DNA from: Telmatospirillum sp.
Lineage (GTDB): Bacteria > Pseudomonadota > Alphaproteobacteria > Rhodospirillales > Magnetospirillaceae
Direction of reading: 5' to 3'
NCBI GenBank assembly: GCA_031291415.1
Contig: JARLJB010000014.1
Coordinates: 1 to 39,432 of the forward strand
Length of the DNA: 39,432 bases
Shown here: positions 36,443-39,432 of the stretch, piece after piece
Numbering within the stretch: position 1 is the stretch's first letter
Layout: each line of letters begins with the position of its first letter
Position numbers and translations under genes: made by a program
The notes under the pieces: generated by a model
The model's input: the letters and a program-made list of their open reading frames with translations, nothing else
What the model was told of the DNA's origin: nothing
The model's database searches: none

Positions 36443-36471
36443 TTCTTGCGCTCAGCTGGACGGCGTATAAT
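36443..36471 (+). promoter_or_regulatory. Candidate promoter of the fnr-type gene
   Basis: TTCTTG (36443-36448) and a perfect TATAAT (36466-36471) are separated by 17 bp in the gap between ccoS and the regulator gene. This suggests the regulator has its own sigma-70 promoter in addition to any read-through. No FNR box was seen here. Confidence 0.6.
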
Positions 36472-36502
36472 CATCCGGATAAAGAATGGTGGTATAAGTC
36501 CA

Positions 36503-37249
36503 ATGGGGGGAAATGTTTTGGGCATCGCGACGGTCGAGCGGGACCGAACCGAAGCACCGGTGGTCACCTGCTGCACCCATTGCGATCTTGGCGCGATGGC
36601 GTTTTGTGCCGGTCTGACAACCCAGCAATTCCGCCGTTTCATGACCGTCCTGGGCCAAGCCAGTATCGCCCCGGCGACGGCTATTTTCCGCGAGGGCGAT
36701 CCGGCGCAGCACCTCTACACGATTACCGCCGGGGCGGTGAAGCTCTACAAGCTTTTGTCGGACGGCCGCCGACAGATTACCGCTTTTCTGTATCCCGGTG
36801 ATTTTTTCGGGCTCTCGATCAATGACAGCTACGCCTATACGGCTGAGAGTCTGACCACCGTCGTGGTTTGCCGGTTTCCTCGCCGCAAACTGGAAGCGTT
36901 GTTCGACGAAATGCCGATGCTGGAAAAAAAACTGCTCGGCGCCACGACCCAGGAATTGGCCGCCGCCCAGGAACAGATGTTGCTGCTTGGGCGCAAAACG
37001 GCCAGGGAAAAGCTCGCGACCTTTCTGGTGGTTCTGCGTCGCCGGTTGTCCGAAAAAAACGGCGACGGCGTCCTGTTCGCTTTGCCGATGAGCCGTTCGG
37101 ACATTGCCGATTTTCTGGGGCTGACCATCGAAACGGTAAGCCGGACGTTGACCGGCTTGCGCCGCGAGGGGTTGATCTCCTTGCCGGATGTCAATCACGT
37201 GGCGATCTTGCGATTCGATGAGCTTTCGCAGATCGCCGAAGGCGCCTGA
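36503..37249 (+). CDS. Fnr-type oxygen-sensing transcriptional regulator
   Basis: 248 aa Crp/Fnr protein. N-terminal cysteines C23, C24, C27 and C35 together with C123 provide the set for an oxygen-labile [4Fe-4S] cluster. By alignment C24, C27, C35 and C123 correspond to E. coli FNR C20, C23, C29 and C122. The cyclic-nucleotide-like beta-roll spans about 45-130, then the dimer helix, then the helix-turn-helix DIADFLGLTIETVSRTL with E210, S213 and R214, the FNR-type TTGAT readers. It should activate ccoN from the box at 28191. The start is unsure: the ATG at 36503 lacks a ribosome-binding site, while the TTG at 36518 has GGGGGGA upstream and would still retain the cysteines. Confidence 0.92.
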   Translation: MGGNVLGIATVERDRTEAPVVTCCTHCDLGAMAFCAGLTTQQFRRFMTVLGQASIAPATAIFREGDPAQHLYTITAGAVKLYKLLSDGRRQITAFLYPGDFFGLSINDSYAYTAESLTTVVVCRFPRRKLEALFDEMPMLEKKLLGATTQELAAAQEQMLLLGRKTAREKLATFLVVLRRRLSEKNGDGVLFALPMSRSDIADFLGLTIETVSRTLTGLRREGLISLPDVNHVAILRFDELSQIAEGA

Positions 37250-37438
37250 CGTCACTATTCCTGTTCCCGTCGCCAAAAAAGTTGTAAAAACCGCCCCGGC
37301 CGACCAATACAGTCACACACCACGTGTGCGAGGCGGATCTGTGCGGGGCAATGGTGCCGGGATCACGCGATCGCGATGACGAAGCTCCGGCAAAGAAAGA
37401 ACTCCGTCATTTCGGGACAAACGCCAAGGGAGTACCCG

Positions 37439-38275
37439 GTGAGCAAGGAAATCGTCACAAGGCGCGTCACGACCCGCGACATTCGCCTGAAAAAGGCGGG
37501 CGAACCGGTGGTTGCGCTCACGGCCTATACGGCTCCGATGGCGCGGCTGCTCGATCGTCACGTCGACCTGCTGTTGGTCGGCGACTCGCTTGGTATGGTT
37601 GTTTACGGCATGGACACCACCATCGGCGTTACCTTGGACATGATGATCTGTCATGCCCAGGCTGTGATGCGTGGTTCGGAACATGCCTGTGTGATCGTCG
37701 ACATGCCTTTTGGCAGTTATCAGGAAAGTCCGGCCCAGGCATTCCGTAACGCCGCCCGCATCATGGCCGAAACCGGCGCCGCCGGTGTCAAGCTGGAGGG
37801 GGGTGTCGAAATGGCCGAGACCATAGAATTCCTGGTCACCAGGGGAATTCCGGTGTTTGGCCACGTCGGTCTCAAACCGCAGGCGGTCCATGCCATCGGC
37901 GGGTTTCGCGCGCAGGGGCGCGGTGAGGCCGAGATCAGACAGATCAGAACCGACGCCAAGGCGGTCTCCGATGCCGGAGCCTTTGCCGTGGTGCTCGAAG
38001 GAACCGTTGAACCGGTGGCGAGAGCCGTAACCGCCGAGATTCCCATTCCGACCATCGGTATCGGCGCGTCTCCCGCCTGTGACGGCCAGATTCTCGTTAC
38101 CGAGGACATTCTGGGACTGTTCGGGACCTTTACGCCGAAATTCGTCAAACGCTACGCTGAACTCGCGCCGGCGGTTGACGGGGCGGTTGAGCAATATGCC
38201 GCCGAGGTGCGAAGCCGCGTTTTCCCCGGTCCGGAACATTGCTTCGCCGCAACGAAGATCTCTTCAGAACATTAG
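37439..38275 (+). CDS. panB: 3-methyl-2-oxobutanoate hydroxymethyltransferase (ketopantoate synthase)
   Basis: 278 aa from the GTG at 37439, which has AAGGGAG six bases upstream. An ATG at 37376 would add 21 residues not typical of the family. Conserved parts are [23 protein letters not shown], the metal-binding [33 protein letters not shown] with the active-site region, and [16 protein letters not shown]. It makes ketopantoate from 2-oxoisovalerate and methylene-tetrahydrofolate, the first step to pantothenate and CoA. It is followed without gap by panC. Confidence 0.96.
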   Translation: MSKEIVTRRVTTRDIRLKKAGEPVVALTAYTAPMARLLDRHVDLLLVGDSLGMVVYGMDTTIGVTLDMMICHAQAVMRGSEHACVIVDMPFGSYQESPAQAFRNAARIMAETGAAGVKLEGGVEMAETIEFLVTRGIPVFGHVGLKPQAVHAIGGFRAQGRGEAEIRQIRTDAKAVSDAGAFAVVLEGTVEPVARAVTAEIPIPTIGIGASPACDGQILVTEDILGLFGTFTPKFVKRYAELAPAVDGAVEQYAAEVRSRVFPGPEHCFAATKISSEH

Positions 38276-39151
38276 ATGAATGCTGCCATGACACTTCCCT
38301 CAACCTTTCCCATCTGTCGTTCGGTTGCCGCTTTGCGGCAATACGTCGGCGAGTGGCACCGCCAGGGCTTGCGTGTCGCCCTGGTGCCGACCATGGGTGC
38401 CCTGCACGCCGGGCATCTTTCCCTGGTGGCCCGCGGTCTGCATCTGGCCGACCGGGTCGTGACCAGCGTTTTCGTCAATCCGATTCAGTTTGGTCCGAAG
38501 GAGGACTTCGCCGCCTATCCGCGCCGGGAAGCCGAGGATGCCGCTTTGTTGGCGAAAGCCGGCGCTCATGCGCTCTACGCTCCGACGGTTGATGTCATGT
38601 ATCCGGAAGGTTTTTCGACCACCGTCACGGTGGACGGCGTTTCGGAAGGTCTGTGCGGCGCATTTCGTCCGGGGCATTTTGCCGGCGTTGCCACCGTGGT
38701 GAGCAAGCTCCTGCTGCAGGCCGGGCCTGATGTGGCTCTGTTCGGCGAAAAGGACTACCAGCAACTGCAGGTCATTCGTCGAATGGTCCGGGATCTCGAT
38801 ATCCCCGTGCACATCGAGGGTGTGCCGACGGTCCGCGAGGCTGACGGCCTGGCCTTGAGTTCACGCAACGCCTATCTGTCGGCTGAGCAACGATCCGTTG
38901 CCCCGACGCTGCACCAAACGTTGGCGACGGCAGCCGATCATTTGGCCAAGGGGACGGCGGTCGATACAGAAGTGGCCTGGGGAACGTCACAGCTCCTGGC
39001 GGCCGGCTTCGCGTCCGTCGATTATCTTGAGGTCCGCGACGCGGTCACTCTCAAACCGGTATCGGTCGTCGAGCGTCCTGCACGGATCCTGGTCGCTGCC
39101 TATCTGGGCAAGACGCGGCTGATCGACAATCAGGCCGTCGTTCCGGCTTGA
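38276..39151 (+). CDS. panC: Pantothenate synthetase (pantoate-beta-alanine ligase)
   Basis: 291 aa. The ATG at 38276 directly follows the panB stop; an internal ATG at 38288 is possible. The nucleotidyl-transferase signature PTMGALHAGHLSLV contains the HIGH-like HAGH. FVNPIQFGPKEDFAAYPR, GEKDYQQLQVIRRM (KMSK-like region at the later SSRN) and ADGLALSSRNAYL are also present. It condenses pantoate with beta-alanine using ATP. Normal length for the family, and coupled with panB as in many bacteria. Confidence 0.96.
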   Translation: MNAAMTLPSTFPICRSVAALRQYVGEWHRQGLRVALVPTMGALHAGHLSLVARGLHLADRVVTSVFVNPIQFGPKEDFAAYPRREAEDAALLAKAGAHALYAPTVDVMYPEGFSTTVTVDGVSEGLCGAFRPGHFAGVATVVSKLLLQAGPDVALFGEKDYQQLQVIRRMVRDLDIPVHIEGVPTVREADGLALSSRNAYLSAEQRSVAPTLHQTLATAADHLAKGTAVDTEVAWGTSQLLAAGFASVDYLEVRDAVTLKPVSVVERPARILVAAYLGKTRLIDNQAVVPA

Positions 39152-39161
39152 TTGTCGGGGA

Positions 39162-39189
39162 CTGTTCAGGACAAGCGCGTTGTGAACAG
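39162..39189. repeat. Inverted repeat after panC
   Basis: CTGTTCA (39162-39168) and TGAACAG (39183-39189) pair. An interlaced pair AGCGCG (39174-39179) / CGCGCT (39197-39202) gives an alternative fold. It lies 11 bp after the panC stop and could be a weak terminator or part of the mobile-element edge. Confidence 0.4.
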
Positions 39190-39229
39190 CTTGAATCGCG
39201 CTCTTAAGCCCGAGCGGCGCATGAGCTAT

Positions 39230-39250
39230 TGAAAAAGCGGAGCTTTTTCA
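39230..39250 (+). terminator. Hairpin with internal T run after panC
   Basis: TGAAAAAGC-gga-GCTTTTTCA: a perfect 9-bp stem with a 3-base loop and a run of five T in the right arm. It is a reasonable intrinsic terminator candidate for panBC, although the stem is AT-rich. On the other strand it would face the IS481 remnant. Confidence 0.5.
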
Positions 39251-39261
39251 GCGTCACGCAA

Positions 39262-39300
39262 AGCTAGAGCGGTTCAAGCGAAGCGCAAACCGCTCTAGCT
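39262..39300. repeat. Perfect 13-bp inverted repeat beside the IS481 remnant
   Basis: AGCTAGAGCGGTT (39262-39274) and its exact reverse complement (39288-39300) flank a 13-bp centre. The right arm overlaps the stop codon of the IS481-type transposase remnant. The CTAGAGCGGTTT palindrome looks like a dispersed alphaproteobacterial repeat rather than an IS end. Confidence 0.75.
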
Positions 39301-39432
39301 GTCGTGTCTCAACAGGTTGTTTAGAGGAATCCTTGAGATAGGGGTCATTCCTTTAAGCCCGAAGTGTGGCCGATGATGATTGTAGTAGTCGAGGAATTTT
39401 GGCAAAGCCTCAGCGCGCTCGTCGGACTGGGC
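39295..39432 (-). pseudogene. C-terminal end of an IS481-family transposase (cut by the window edge)
   Basis: The minus strand reads 45 codons to a TAG at 39295-39297. They contain the integrase-core tail ALPKFLDYYNHHRPHFGLKG followed by TPISRI and LNNLLRHDS. The Y-N-x-H-R-P-H pattern and the PISR...NNLLR ending are characteristic of IS481-family transposases. The catalytic DDE part would lie beyond the window, so intactness cannot be judged. Confidence 0.85.

Overview
The window (39.4 kb, GC-rich, dense coding, many ATGA/GTGA gene overlaps) looks like a chromosomal segment of a free-living alphaproteobacterium, most likely Rhodospirillales. The grounds are an Fnr-controlled ccoNOQP-ccoGHIS block, a cytoplasmic chemoreceptor with a ParA partner, and overall gene style. 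The species assignment is inference. Both window ends lie in transposase tails: an ISAs1-type C-terminus at 2-121 (+) and an IS481-type C-terminus at 39295-39432 (-).

Region 1 (808-11368) starts with an unrecognised 215-aa protein. It continues with a secreted class A (PAP2-type) acid phosphatase, a convergent LuxR-type response regulator plus membrane histidine kinase, and, divergent from the kinase, a run of a TonB-dependent receptor, ExbB, ExbD, TonB, a second class A acid phosphatase and a secreted YncE-like beta-propeller. My reading is a self-contained outer-membrane uptake system with its own energising complex, two periplasmic phosphatases and probably its own two-component control. 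The likely cargo is a phosphorylated or phosphate-bound compound, which is inference.

Region 2 (11693-21634) is a chemotaxis-type operon: ParA-like ATPase, a 1335-aa soluble chemoreceptor, CheW, CheR, CheB, a STAS protein and CheA. No CheY is present. The receptor contains three tandem 222-residue modules (exactly 666 bp each). Each module holds a PAS-like domain with four conserved cysteines, flanked by HAMP-like segments.

Region 3 (21689-25324) is a small catabolic-looking cluster: a divergent LysR regulator, an MFS carboxylate-type transporter, an exported NTF2-like protein and an RraA/HMG-aldolase family protein. A palindromic dispersed repeat follows at 25412-25495.

Region 4 (25526-39151) is housekeeping. 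On the minus strand are an RlmI-like 23S rRNA methyltransferase and aroA. On the plus strand is the complete cbb3 oxidase operon ccoNOQP, preceded by a perfect FNR box (28191-28204). It is followed by the assembly genes ccoG, ccoH, ccoI and ccoS, an [4Fe-4S] Fnr-type regulator, and panB-panC. After panC there is a cluster of inverted repeats leading into the IS481 fragment. No rRNA, tRNA or CRISPR array was seen.
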